Shown: positions 23,870-35,491 of the stretch, piece after piece | Position numbering within the stretch: position 1 is the first letter of the stretch | Layout of the letters: each line of letters starts with the position of its first letter | Origin: Paramecium sonneborni | Lineage: Eukaryota; Ciliophora; Oligohymenophorea; Peniculida; Parameciidae | Assembly: GCA_905182985.1 (NCBI GenBank) | Contig: CAJJDN010000156.1 | Span: 186,845 to 250,844, forward strand | Length of the DNA: 64,000 nt | Direction of reading: 5' to 3' | Notes under the pieces: generated by a model | What the model was told of the DNA's origin: nothing | What the model saw: the letters and a program-made list of their open reading frames with translations, nothing else | Database searches by the model: none | Made by a program: the position numbers and the translations under genes

Positions 23870-24437
23870 GAACTTATTGCAAAAAGTGATTATAGTTTAT
23901 AAAAAAGATGACTAATTCATTTAAATTTAAGAATTACCCTCAAAAGCTGATGATCATTATACTTAATTTTTAGAATAAAGGAGTTGATGAAGAATTCAAA
24001 TAAAAAAGTAAAATACTATTTTGTTTTCTAATTTTAATTCTTAGACAAATTAGATTAACAATAATAAATGTAAATGCACTAATTCTAATTGTTTAAAGTT
24101 TTATTGTTAATGTTTTCATTAAAATAAAAAATGCACTGAACTTTGTAAATTTATAGATTGTAAAAATTGCGATGATAATCTAGAATTAAGAGAAATAGCA
24201 TTAGAGAAAATAAAAATTAAATAATAACTATTAAAACATGATCATGATGATGTATTTGATCGATCGAAAATGTGGGGATGTAAATATTAAAAATCACAAT
24301 GCTAAAAAAATTATTGTGAAAGCTATATCGAAAATCAAAAATGTTCATCTCTATGTATATATAAGGATTGTATTAATAAGAAAAGAATACCGATATAATT
24401 TAAGAAAAAGAAAATAATTCTAATTAATTCCAGTTGA
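23870..24437 (+). pseudogene. CXC-domain (tesmin/LIN54-like) gene with in-frame TGAs
   Basis: The frame to TGA 24435-24437 encodes two Cys-rich CXC units separated by a spacer. Unit 1 runs KCKCTNSNCLKFYCQCF ... CTELCKFIDCKNC; unit 2 runs MWGCKYQKSQCQKNYCESY ... CSSLCIYKDCINK. This is the CRC arrangement of tesmin/TSO1/LIN54 DNA-binding proteins of the DREAM-type regulators. Upstream, the same frame is open and coding-like (ELPSKADDHYTQFLEQRS) but is cut by two adjacent TGA codons near 23983-23988. No intron of suitable phase removes them and no ATG lies between them and the CXC units. Hence pseudogene or unresolved 5' end. Confidence 0.6.
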
Positions 24438-24544
24438 GAAACCAACAACACCAATAAATTAATTTATATATTTATAATATAATTAAATTATTTTAAACAA
24501 CTGAGTTTTTTTTTTAAATTATATTTAATAATAAATTTTAAAAA

Positions 24545-24760
24545 TCTCTTAGGAAAATTGAAATGTTCATAATTTTGAGTACAAAAATAAAAACATATTG
24601 ATGGGATGAAGATGAGTTAAAATTACCATATATTGAATATCATTTATCTAGATCAGATTAGTTTCAGGTTATTTTGAATTGTTTCTTATGTCTAATATGC
24701 TGATTAAGAAAGATATTAATTAAGCTCTATTTAAAGTTATTTAACTTTTTTTATACCATT
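24545..24760 (+). pseudogene. Short coding remnant
   Basis: A plus-strand frame with WDEDELKLPYIEYHLSRSDQ and flanking hydrophobic residues, with a TGA before and after. It looks like a leftover of a gene. No family recognised. Confidence 0.25.
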
Positions 24761-24858
24761 CGGTTATCATTTTGTAATACTTCTTATAAATTTTATACTT
24801 AAATTAAATAGAATAGATTTTTAATTTAATTATTTAAAATAAGAATATATTTTTAATT

Positions 24859-25501
24859 ATGGGTTTTTCAACAAGTAGAGAAAATTGCTCAATAAGCGAA
24901 AATAATAAACTTAAAATAAAAAAAGAGTTGTAATCGGATCTAAGAAAATTTAAAGAAATGATTGAATAACTTAAGACTTTAGAATAAGAAATAGATTAAT
25001 TGGATGTTTAATAGAAATACGAGGAAGCTGATTAAAAAGAGGAAGGTATAATTAACTATAATCATAGAACATAAAATATTATCAAAAGAGAAAAGAGCAC
25101 TAGGAAATAGGATAAAAAATCGGAAAAAAAATTTGGCTGGTCTTGAGCAAATAACTAAGAATAATGAAGCTTTACAAGAACATAATAAATTTGCTGTAGC
25201 TAGAATCAAAGAAAAAAATTAAATGATACTAGAATTAAAAAAGAGAGAAAAGTTTTAAGACGAAGAGGAAGAACTAGATGAAGAATTAAAGGGATTTTAT
25301 AATGCTGAAGAATTATCAGAGCTGTAAGATGAGAACTATGTACGTAATAAAAATAAAAATACTAACCTTAATCAAATGAAAAATTAAAATTAAACTTAAG
25401 TTTAATCCCAAAATGAAGCTAAACATGATGTACAATTGCAGTAAAACCAAATAAACTAGTAACCTTAGATAAATTAAGCTTAAGCATTCCTATAAAATTG
25501 A
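24859..25501 (+). CDS. Coiled-coil protein with N-terminal MG
   Basis: This encodes 206 residues in two exons with one 22-nt intron of phase 1. It begins MGFSTSREN, so Gly2 may be myristoylated. The body is almost entirely charged helix (IKKELQSDLRKFKEMIEQLK, then EKRALGNRIKNRKKNLAGLE and MILELKKREK), then an acidic stretch (DEEEELDEELKGFY) and a Gln/Asn-rich end. An MG start, basic first helices and acidic C-terminal part recall Snf7/CHMP ESCRT-III subunits such as Vps20/CHMP6, but the match is not strong enough to call it. Confidence 0.55.
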
Positions 25502-26014
25502 AAACAAAGAATATTGATTTAAAAATAATATTCTATTAAATTGTTTTGTATTTAATTTTGCTCATTTATTTTTTGTTTGAAGAATTCTTAAAATCTACTT
25601 ATAAAAAAGAGTTCTAAAGAGTATTAAATAAAGATTAATTTTTGTGTATTACGAAAAAGTATTGAAATAGTAATTTAATTTAAGATTTTAATTACTAGGT
25701 TGTATTTAAAGGGACTATTTATGGATTTGAGTTTAAAATAAATGTATCTAATGCATTTGGAGGATATCTACAAATATTCTAAAACTTCTACGGTTTTTAT
25801 AGAGGGGAAAATGTGGGAAATTTTTATTTTTATTTATCATCTCAGTTTTTTAAGTATTTGAATTATTTCTTATGAAGGATAAATAAATAATGAGAATTCA
25901 TAACTTAAATAGATATAATTAAAAAGTTATACATAAAGAGGAGATTACTAGAAGAATTAAATTTTGTTAATAAATTTTAGTAAAGCTGTTAAACAATAAT
26001 TTAAAAATATAATT
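25502..26014. other. Spacer with a possible coding remnant
   Basis: Around 25670-25870 a plus-strand frame reads NYQVVFKGTIYGFEFKIN and NFYGFYRGENVGNFYFYLSS before a TGA. It lacks an ATG and has a TGA just before, so it is at most a fragment. The rest is AT-rich spacer. Confidence 0.3.
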
Positions 26015-28185
26015 ATGAAACCTTGTTAAACACCTACATCATGTCATTCTCGTAAGGGGAGTTTAAAGGTTTAACGTTAACCTCTTTAAGTGATTAACAA
26101 TTGTCCAGAATTTCAATCATGCACTAATTATTTATAAGATAAGGTTTAAGGATTAGAATAGAGAGTCAAGAATCTTAATAGTTAACATGCAGATAGATCA
26201 GATGTTAAATCAAAAATAGATATTGCTTTTTCACCTTTTATGAATGAAAAGAGAAATTGGTAAGGTAATTAAAAGATTGATTAGCAAAGTTATTATGAGA
26301 CTATTATAAATAAACGACTAGAAAATATTAGTAAAATTGATCATTCTCCTAAACATGTAAAAACTGATTAACCAATTTTAAACAAATATTCTACTCATAG
26401 TTAATTTTCTAATCTTGCTCAATATCAAAATAAACTTCATAGCAACTCCATCTTAAGGATATAGCAATTATCTAAAAAGTTAAGAAAATTTAAAATGATA
26501 AAAGATTAAAATTAAGATGAATGTGCACCATCTCTTGCTAAAATTAAATGTTTTTGTCAAGAACACTGCAATGATTGTTTCGATTTTTATAGAAGTACAG
26601 ATTTAGTCACATTAAAATACTTCATATATCTGCTATTATAAGAAATTAATACTCTTTTTAATTAAGATGCTATCAAAATGGCAGATAATTCCATCCAATA
26701 TTAATAACAAATTGAAATGCTCTAAGAATAACTATAACTATAAAAAACTGATTAAATGACACTTTAAAATTAACTAACCTTATAAAAGATGGTTGTAGAA
26801 ACTTAAAATTTAATTTAAGATATTATTAATGCACTCTAATCTAAATCAAATCATAGTTTATTAATAAATTAAGCTGAAATCTTAAACAATTAAATGAAAG
26901 CTTTCAAAGAAAATATGTCTAAAAATCAACATCTGAATAATATCTCTCATAATGTAACATCTTTTGGATAATAACTTGCAAAATGTGGATTAGATAAACA
27001 TTATCAAAATGGAATAACTAATGACAGTTATTTTATTAATTAATCTAATTATTAGACTTAAACTATTGATGATAGAAATTAATCCTACTTAAGTTCTAAA
27101 TCAAAATCACCATATTCAATTAAATTAAAAGATTATAATCTTAATTATGAACTTGAATAAAAAAATGAAGTCAATAAAAAATTATTAGACGAATAAACTA
27201 TTGTTAATAGATAACTAATGGAGAAGATATTCAAATTATAAGCAGAAATATAATCAACTGATTCTCATGTGATTCAACTTAAAAATGAAATTTAGGAAAA
27301 AAATTAATAAATTAAAGAACTAGAAAATAATATAAATTCTCAAAATTCTACTACCTATAAAAAGCTGAATCAAAGAATTATTGAAATTAACACTAATTTA
27401 GATTAGATGTAAATATAAAATTAAAAATTAATTAATGAAAATAATTTCTTGAGTCAGAAATATGATGAGATCAAAAAGATTGAGCAAGATTTTTATGAAT
27501 TGTAATAAGATAACAATTTATAGTTTTAATAATTAAATGCAATTTTATAGGAAAACTCTGATCTACAAAAAATAAATTAATAAATTGAAGTAATACATAT
27601 TATTAAATAGGCCGAATGCTAGGAATATTAATAGTAAATATTAAAATTATAAGAAAAATGTTAAACTAAATATGCCTATTTTCAAAATCAACATGATACT
27701 GATTATTTAGAGGATTAAATCAAAGAATTATAAATTTAAAACTCAGAATAAAGTAAAATAATTGTAAAATTTTATCCAATCTCTAGACTCTCATTACAGA
27801 TGAAGCATTATATTTAGGTTAGATGACACTTTAAGCTTGTGACATAATATCTAAACAATATACTGAGAATTTACCGATTGCAATTTTGATGCTTTAAAAA
27901 GAATTAAATTCAAAGAAATGTAATATATAATAGAAAATGAATATTCTCCAATAATTTGGATAAAATATGAAGGCATAACAAAGCTTGGCTCATAATTATT
28001 ATTAAAATTCAGAGAGTACAAACTTTTTGGATAATTTACAAAGTGATTCATTATCTCTTAGGTAAAAAAATGTTAGTTCTTAAGATGAAACCTAAACAAC
28101 TGTAAATTAGAATAATTAATAACATGAGTTAATGAATATGTTAGTACTATAATGCAACATTATTGAAAAAATGATGGAATTGTGA
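26015..28185 (+). CDS. Long coiled-coil protein
   Basis: This encodes 715 residues in two exons with a 23-nt intron at 27764-27786. The first 150 residues are Ser/Pro-rich and basic (PCQTPTSCHSRKGSLK). A small Cys/His cluster follows at about residues 180-192 (CFCQEHCNDCF). Most of the rest is Gln/Asn/Lys/Glu-rich heptad sequence, so a long coiled coil. The last 130 residues (TLITDEALYLGQMTLQACDI...) form a more hydrophobic helical region. No enzyme domain. Such proteins in ciliates are often cytoskeletal or basal-body linked, but this is only a guess. Confidence 0.7.
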
Positions 28186-28327
28186 AATTTTTAATAATTC
28201 TATTCATTATTATAGTATTGTTGTTGATTATTTATTTATGAAATCAATGTTAATCTACCAAACAAAGTTTGATTTATCATCTCACTATTTCTAATAAATT
28301 ATAAATCTTTATTATAAAAATAACTTA

Positions 28328-30463
28328 ATGAGCAATTCTTAAGAAACTATAGATGGTTTTATAATAGATTATCTCTCTGAATTTGGTCATGGAGCATTTT
28401 CTACTTGTTATAGATGTTCTAATCCAAATTATAAAATACCTTTATGTGTTAAAGTATATTCTTTAATTTTAGTTTAGAAAATCATACCATCTGTCTAGAC
28501 TGAGACATCTTATATGTTTGATAGAGAGATACAAGTAATTTAACTTATTTCTTAATTTAATTCTAATTATCTTGTAAAAATAATTCATACAAGCAAATAG
28601 AGTAAGTAATGTTTCTTTTTTATGGAATATTGTTAATAAGGAGATTTAAAAAATTTCATTTAGCAAAATCAAAATATGAGAAGATAAATATCAATACCTG
28701 AAATCTTATCAATTTTAATATAAATAATAAATGGTTATAAATAGCTTTACGATTATGGTATTATTCATAGAGATATAAAGCCAGCTAATATATTTCTTGG
28801 AAATAATGGATATTTTTAGGTAGAATTGAATGATAATCTAGTTAGCAGATTATGGAATGGCTAAAATATTAGAAGATCCTTGTTAACAATGTGAATAGAG
28901 TTAAGTTGGAACTCCGATATATGCATCTCCATAAACACTTATTGAAGGAATTTATTCTAATAAATGCGATGTTTATAGCGTAACATTTAATTTAAATATA
29001 GTTAGGTGTACTTATTTATGAATTAGTCTATTAATAATTGCCAATTAAGAATTAAAAATATATTTAATTTTGCGAAGCTTTAAAGAATACAAAATATAAT
29101 AAAATATAAATTAAACCATTTTCTTTAGGTTTAGGAGGATCAGAATCAGAAAAAGAAAAATTGTATCATTTTTTATCGAGGTCCTTAGTTTATGAAGAAT
29201 CCTCTAGAATAAGTTGGGAATAACTATTCCATCTGTTTCCAGATCCTGAAAAATCAATAAATTTCAATTCCTTGAAAAAATAATAATAACCTTAATAAAT
29301 ATCTCATGATCTTGTATAAACTTGTAAATTTGATTTTTCTTCTTAAAATTCTACTTAACCAAAAAAGCAAATTTAACCATTTTCCAGATAGAGGCAATCT
29401 TCGAATTATAATCAATAGATTATTTAGAATGATATTCTTTTTAATAATTAGATGATTTACAGTAAATAGAGGATTTAGAGTTACTAAAATAACCAGAATA
29501 ATTATATAAATTATAATAATTAGGGCTATAATAAAACTAGTTTAGGAATAAAAATATAAGAGGTTTAAGTTACTAATAAAAATTAATTTTGTTAGACTAC
29601 TGAGACCGTTGCACATCGCTATAATGAATAAGAAAATCCAAAAGCCAAATCAGAACAATTAAAATAAAAAAAAATATTTTTAAAAGAACATGATAATATT
29701 ATAGAAAAGATTATATAATTTTATTTGTCCAAGTGTTTGTTCGTGGAGAAATTAATTACGAAAACTTAAAATATATTTAATTTTATACAAAAATAAAATA
29801 AAAAAATGATTAATACACCATATAATGTTGTAATCCAAATACTTGAAATATTACTTAATGGATATTAATACTCATGCTATTTAAATATCAATTATCTACT
29901 TTTTAAAAGAAATAAACGTCATCATCAACTTTAAATCTATAAAGAATTATGCTCGATTAATTAATAATTTTTAGATTAGTAAATAGAAGCTTATTTAACT
30001 AATTAAGTTTACAAAAAATAATTAGAATAGCATTTTCAGATTTCAAAAATAAGATTTAATGTAAAGTATTATTCTATCATTTTTTTAGAGATTAATTTGT
30101 TCATTTTATGAGTTTCAATAAAAATTCACAAATTTTTAATTAAATTAAGAAATTAGTGAAATTGAATAAAAAAAATGGCTATGCTCTCCCAAATGGTATT
30201 ACCAAAAATACAAAGATAAATTTAATGAAATAAATTTAAATTTTGATTATGGATCTGAATATGATTAACTAGAGGATCATACAATTAAACATTTAGCATT
30301 TTCAATCAAATTTTTTGGTAACGAAGAAAATAAATCTGATATAAGTGACATTTTAACAGTCAATATAAATTCAATTGTTGATTTTTTAGAAGAGAAAAAA
30401 TCAATGATGAATATTATAAAATAATACTTCTAAAATAAAAACGAAATTAAAAACAAAAACTGA
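28328..30463 (+). CDS. Ser/Thr protein kinase, ULK/ATG1-like
   Basis: This encodes 687 residues in four exons; introns at 28820-28841, 28980-29001 (22 nt each) and 30061-30088 (28 nt). The kinase domain covers about residues 10-280: GHGAFSTCYRC loop, VKVYS Lys strand, HRDIKPANIFLG catalytic loop, LADYGMAKIL (DYG for DFG), VGTPIYASPQTL at the activation end, then CDVYSLGVLIYELV. A Gln/Asn-rich linker is followed by a helical C-terminal half (about residues 430-687). The layout resembles ULK/ATG1-type kinases that start autophagy, but the C-terminal part is too diverged to prove it. Catalytic residues are present. Confidence 0.82.
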
Positions 30464-30647
30464 AATCAAAAATATTATAAAAATTTTATAATATATATTA
30501 AACAATATGTATCCATTGAATAATTTTATTGAAACTTGAATCCTTAAAATTAATTAAGATATTTTCAATTAAAATAAAATCTCATATAGTAATTTTTAAA
30601 TTCCTCTGGAGGGAAATTATTAAATTTTTATTTTAAATTTTATATAT

Positions 30648-30956
30648 ATGTTCGTCAACGTTTAAAAACAATCTCTTTTTAAAAGAGCATTCTTACAAAC
30701 TGAATTTAAAGTGGCATCTTATCCTAAGATTGAATTAAATACATCTAAAGGTATGCTTATTTAAATTAATCTAGAGATGGCATGGCAGATCTTAAAATAA
30801 CCATAAAATGGATTTGAGCGATTTGCACTTAAATTTATATCTAAATAGTATATAGTTCCAAGAAAACCATTTGTTTTGTCTGAAGTTATGAAATAAATTT
30901 GCGATGAATGGAACAGCTTTGATTCAGACACTAAATACTATTATTGCAATTAATGA
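30648..30956 (+). CDS. Small protein, HMG-box-like pattern
   Basis: A single exon of 102 residues, ATG 30648, TGA 30954-30956. The last 50 residues have a pattern similar to an HMG box (NGFERFALKFISKQYI, then LSEVMKQICDEWNSFDSDTK and YYY), with aromatic, Trp and Lys-x-x-Tyr spacing as in DNA-binding HMG proteins. The N-terminal 45 residues are basic and unrecognised. Short and without other support, so only a suggestion. Confidence 0.5.
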
Positions 30957-31370
30957 ATTTTATTTAAAAATTTATAGTTATATCAATTATTTGATAATTT
31001 TAAAACCAAACAATATAGAAGACTAAATCAAAATTGTTGGTATGTAATGAAATTATTTTAAGCATCATTAACATGATTACAAACAATAATTAAATTATTG
31101 ATTGTAATGAATGAAATTTTTAAACTTTAATGGAGGTTTAGAGTAAAAATGAAAAATGTTAGGAAGATATCAAAAATAAACAAAATCTAAAAATTATACA
31201 TCTTGTCCTCTAATTAATTAAAAAAAATATATTTGTTAAAAATTAATTAATTGATGCTCGAGTAAATAAAATATCATTGTTTGTTGATAATATATTTGAA
31301 ATCAATTTGGAGTGTAAATAAAGGAGAGAAAATCTTAATAAAAATATTGAGATAATGAAATGAGGAGTTA
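30957..31370. other. AT-rich spacer
   Basis: No coding frame that I can support between the small gene and the next one. Confidence 0.4.
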
Positions 31371-31525
31371 ATGAGATAGAATATTTGAGAAAATGTTTTA
31401 AAAATTAAAAGATTTAGTTATATAGATAGTTAAACAAGAGTTAGTAGTTGTTAGTTTCAAAAAATTTGTTTAATTTATATAAAGTGTTATTTTTATCATT
31501 TATTACTTATTTGTTTATTTTTGTA

Positions 31526-32096
31526 ATGAAAATTAATTCACATCCTGAAAAAAAATTAGAAGGAATACTAAAACAGGAAATTTTGTTTAAAAGTGCTAAA
31601 AAAATGATGAAAGAATTAAGTAATATTGTTCTTAGAATATAAATTAGAGAGAGACATTCAAGGCCTACCAAGTATGGATTATGAAGAAAGTTCAGCTAAT
31701 TTATATAATTTTATTGTACATCGAAAAGGTGAAAATACAACAAATTACTGTACTAAAGCTCATCCTTTGAAGAGGACATATAGAACTCTATCATTTGAAT
31801 TAATAAAAGCAAAGATATCAGAAACAAAGGTTAAACATTTACGCTTTGGAAGTAGGGAAGGAAAAAGAATACAAAATAGAAACATATAACAAATTAGAAG
31901 AAGAAGTTGTTGTTGTTCTGATTGTGGACATGATAATACTAAAATCATACACTTGATGTACAAAGGTGCAACTTGTCATCGTTAAGTAGAATAAGCACAT
32001 TAATTAAAGAAAAAAAGGGATTTTGCAGAGGATGCTTTTCGTTTTTGTAAATATTACAATAATTTGTTTAAGCATAAAAGATTGCAAAAAAAATGA
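31526..32096 (+). CDS. Cys-containing protein, 5' ORF of a two-frame gene
   Basis: This encodes 180 residues in two exons with a 28-nt intron at 31620-31647. The frame is also open upstream to about 31368 with a hydrophobic segment (VLFLSFITYLFIFV), so the true start may be earlier. Downstream it reads RDIQGLPSMDYEESSANLYN, then a basic part and a CCCSDCGHD cluster. It ends at TGA 32094-32096 after LQKK, within a run of eight A. The next ORF overlaps this stop in the -1 frame and has similar basic, Cys-containing composition, so both probably are one protein. No family recognised. Confidence 0.5.
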
Positions 32097-32659
32097 TTCT
32101 CATAAAAAATAAATTGTCTTCTAAAACTATTTTATTCAGAAAACGCTGTAATTCTTGTGATACTCGATTATCAAAAGATATACTTCTTTAACATAAATAA
32201 ATGGCTATGTAGATATCTTTAAGAAAAGAAACTCATTCTAAAACATAAATTAGACATACAGTATTTATGAAAAGATAATAAACCATTAATGATAAGTTAT
32301 TGCTAATACCAATTAAGAATCTTAAAGTGGTTTAAGAAATACAATAGCCAATTAAAACTCTTCCAACTCAGCCTAGTAATACATCTTCAAAAATATTAAA
32401 AAAGAAAAATTTTAATCGGACATATGTTCCAGTAAATCGTACTATTCTACCTTAAGTGAGTCCCTCTAAATTTACGATAAATAAAAATAAATCTATAGAT
32501 TATTAATTGAAATCTTAAATTAGATAATAAGTTAAGGAACTAAATAAACCTCTTAATGAAACTAAAAAAAATTCAATAGTGAGTTTATCAAATCCATATC
32601 GTAATATCTCTCAATTAGATTACTTGTTGAAGGTAAGAAGAAGACAATTAAATTATTGA
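32093..32659 (+). CDS. Basic protein, 3' ORF of a two-frame gene
   Basis: An open frame of 188 residues, ATG 32093 inside the A8 run, TGA 32657-32659. It begins MILIKNKLSSKTILFRKRCN with CNSCDTRL soon after, then a basic, Ser/Pro/Lys-rich chain (PVNRTILPQVSPSKF). It overlaps the preceding ORF by 4 nt in the -1 frame. A single extra A, or -1 slippage on the A run, would fuse the two into about 368 residues. No recognised domain apart from the C-x-x-C pairs. Confidence 0.5.
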
Positions 32660-32699
32660 TACTAATTCTATTTCTAAACATATTAAAATTAAATAATAT

Positions 32700-33753
32700 T
32701 CAATATTTAAAAATGGTTTGTCGAAAGAATTCTTATTATTTTTCAGACATTCCATTTTGACATAATCTATAAATATATTTTAATACAATTTCTGTATTAT
32801 TAATCTCTAAGTCTATTTATATTTATTAGAGCACTTTAATTAAATCTTTTGGAATTGAAAATTTTAATAGTTCCATACGTTTTATTGTGTAAAAGATAGA
32901 TCCATAAGATACTGCACCTTAAGAGAAAATAGTAGAATCATAATATTGAGAGACAAATCTTAATAATAATAAACTACATTTGTATATTGCCTTTAATTTC
33001 ATATTAATTAGTGAGTTTGTAACTATATCTGATGAAATATATTTGTAATACTGATATTCTAAATCTCTCATAATATAATCAAAAATTTAAAAGTAATTAG
33101 GAACCTCCACTTAATATTGAAGTGTGCTTAAAATTGTAAATTAGCATTTTGTCAATAAAATTTCATTCATTTTATCACTACTTAATGAAATTAATTATTA
33201 TGATGTTAATGGAAAAACATCTTTATGTTTTGAGGCAAGACTCAAACAACAAATTCCTATTGATAATAGTTCTTAGTTTGTTAATATAAAAGGAGATTAT
33301 TATAAAAATTTATCCAAAATTGAGATTGCTAAAAAATAGGTTTCATTTGAAGCACTCTCATAACTACCCATTACATAGCCCATCCAACATAATAAACTAT
33401 GTCTTTTATATTCATCTATTTTATGTCTCTTTAAAGATTCAACAAACTATATCAAATATTTATATAAATATTACACTCCCATGTTCTATTTTTAATGGAT
33501 AAGCAAAATGTGTATGAGCATTTTAGAACCATAAAAACTATTCTTAAATTGAAATCTTATATATTTTTTCATTCTCTTCTCTCATAACTTCAAATTCTTA
33601 TTCTTCTAAACATATCCAATCAAATTTGAAATTATTCATCTCCATATAGTTTAACTAACTCTTTTTCTTTGGACTTTTGGGAACTAACTAAACGCTCTTT
33701 GTTTTTTAATTCTAAACACTCTTTTCTATATTTGTAATGTCAAAGAACTACAT
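32700..33753 (-). CDS. Cyclin (mitotic A/B-type like)
   Basis: This encodes 341 residues in two exons with one 28-nt intron. The cyclin box is clear: KRHSLLCWMGYVMGSYE, then SNETYFLAISILDKFL, ELLSIGICCLSLASKHKDVF, and KMNEILLTKCQFTILSTL. A second cyclin fold (about residues 215-320) follows with LINMKLKAIYKCSLLLLRF. The N-terminus is basic (VPKSPKKKS) and no classical RxxL destruction box is obvious. Cyclins activate CDK partners. It lies tail-to-tail with the gene ending at 32659, 40 bp apart. Confidence 0.88.
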
Positions 33754-35491
33754 TACTTATTTAAATTAAAATTACTTCAAATTTATTTATTATTAATTAA
33801 AGGATTTTTTTTATCAAATAAATTTAACCCCATAATTTTGATTATTTAGAGTATCATAACTTATAAGCTTGTTTATTAAGAAAAAAATTTATTTTATGAA
33901 TGACACTCTGAATATTCAAAAAATAACTTAATCAAAAATGGTAAAAAGATTCGACTTTAGTTTGTAAAATATTTTTTCTTATAAATTCCTTCAATGAATC
34001 TATCAACTTTCCTAGGAAATCATATATAGATATTACTAAACAATCTTATGAAAAAATCTAATATTGATTTGATCTTTCAATAGTGTTTTTAATTGTTAAT
34101 CCAATTAAAATTAGCTGCCTTATTTAAAGTATAATATAAATTTCATTAACAAGGTTAAATTTAATATTTTTGAAGTCTGTTATATACAGAGTAATTTAAT
34201 ACAATTATTAATCGATTTATGAATATCTTATTCAAATTATACAATATTCTATAAAATATATAAATTTCTGATTTATTGATTGGATTTTTTTTTGATTTAA
34301 TTTTTATTATTCTATATAAATTAAAAAAAATATTAATAATTTAAAATTGTTTATTCTTATCTTTTTTTTTAGGTATTTTAATATAAAAATGTTAGTATTA
34401 TCAAGTTTTTATATTATATAGGTCAATAAAAATTTAAAAAGAGAGATTAATTTTAAAGTATTTGTGTGTCTGGTCTAGAAAGAAATTAGTTTATATGTAT
34501 TATTATGTGATATATATTTAGTTAATATAATTTTTAAATTGAATGATTGGAAATAGGAAATCAATAAAATTTCAGTATTTCTGTATATTTGAGAATTAAA
34601 TTGAGAGAAATGATTTTGGAATGGAATATATGGATGGATTATATAATTTAGTTGATCTTAATAGATGCTTATTTTTTAATCCATAAAAATTTATAAATAA
34701 TAATAAAAAAATATTAAGTACAAAACCTATCTATGAACTGATTGACTTGATTATTATGTATTAGTTCATAAGAGCATATATTAGAATGAGATTCTGAACT
34801 TTAAAAATGTAGATTAAGAGATGATGATCAATCTCTCGTGCTTCCTAAAACTTTAAAATATTTAATTTCTATTTTAATATTCACTTTTATATAGTTCATA
34901 AAGATTCTATAAAATTTCAAATAATAAATCAAAAATCTATTCATGGAATTTTCTTACGAATATACGTTATTTTATTATTAGTTTATTAACATCAAAAATA
35001 GATTTTTGGCATTTTTAGATTGGGTAACTCTAACTCTATATACTGCAATATCATTTAAATAACAAATTTTATTTAAGATTACTATAAAAAGATTGAGCAA
35101 TATAATATTTATATACATAAAAAAATCTTATTTATTTAAAGATTAACATAAATATAGCAGTTACTCTGAAAATGAATATATTTTTTTATGTTTATATGCA
35201 ATTGTATGAATTAAACTTATAAAATTCAGAATATTATATAAAGTTTTTCAAATGAGCAAAAATAGAATATTGTTATTGAATGGAAATTAAATAAGAGTGA
35301 ACATTCTGAATAATTGAAGGATTTAATGATATAAAAGCGATCTATGTTGATAAGATTGATAATAATTTGTAGATTAGCGAAGTCTCAAAAATAATATACA
35401 TATAAGTAAATAATAAATATTGTGTAAGTATATTTGTTTATTTTATGTTAAGTAAAGAAATACGGATATTCTCATAATTTATTTATATTTT
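33754..35491. other. Long AT-rich region with a weak coding remnant
   Basis: About 1.7 kb without a gene I can support. Around 34650-34800 the plus strand has a short coding-like piece (DLNRCLFFNPQKFINNNKK ... YQFIRAYIRMRF) ended by TGA. It may be the remains of a gene. The rest looks noncoding. Confidence 0.35.

Noticed and set aside
31760..31963. Minus-strand ORF rich in Leu and Cys
   Set aside because: Shadow of the plus-strand gene, which has a matching intron and coding composition.
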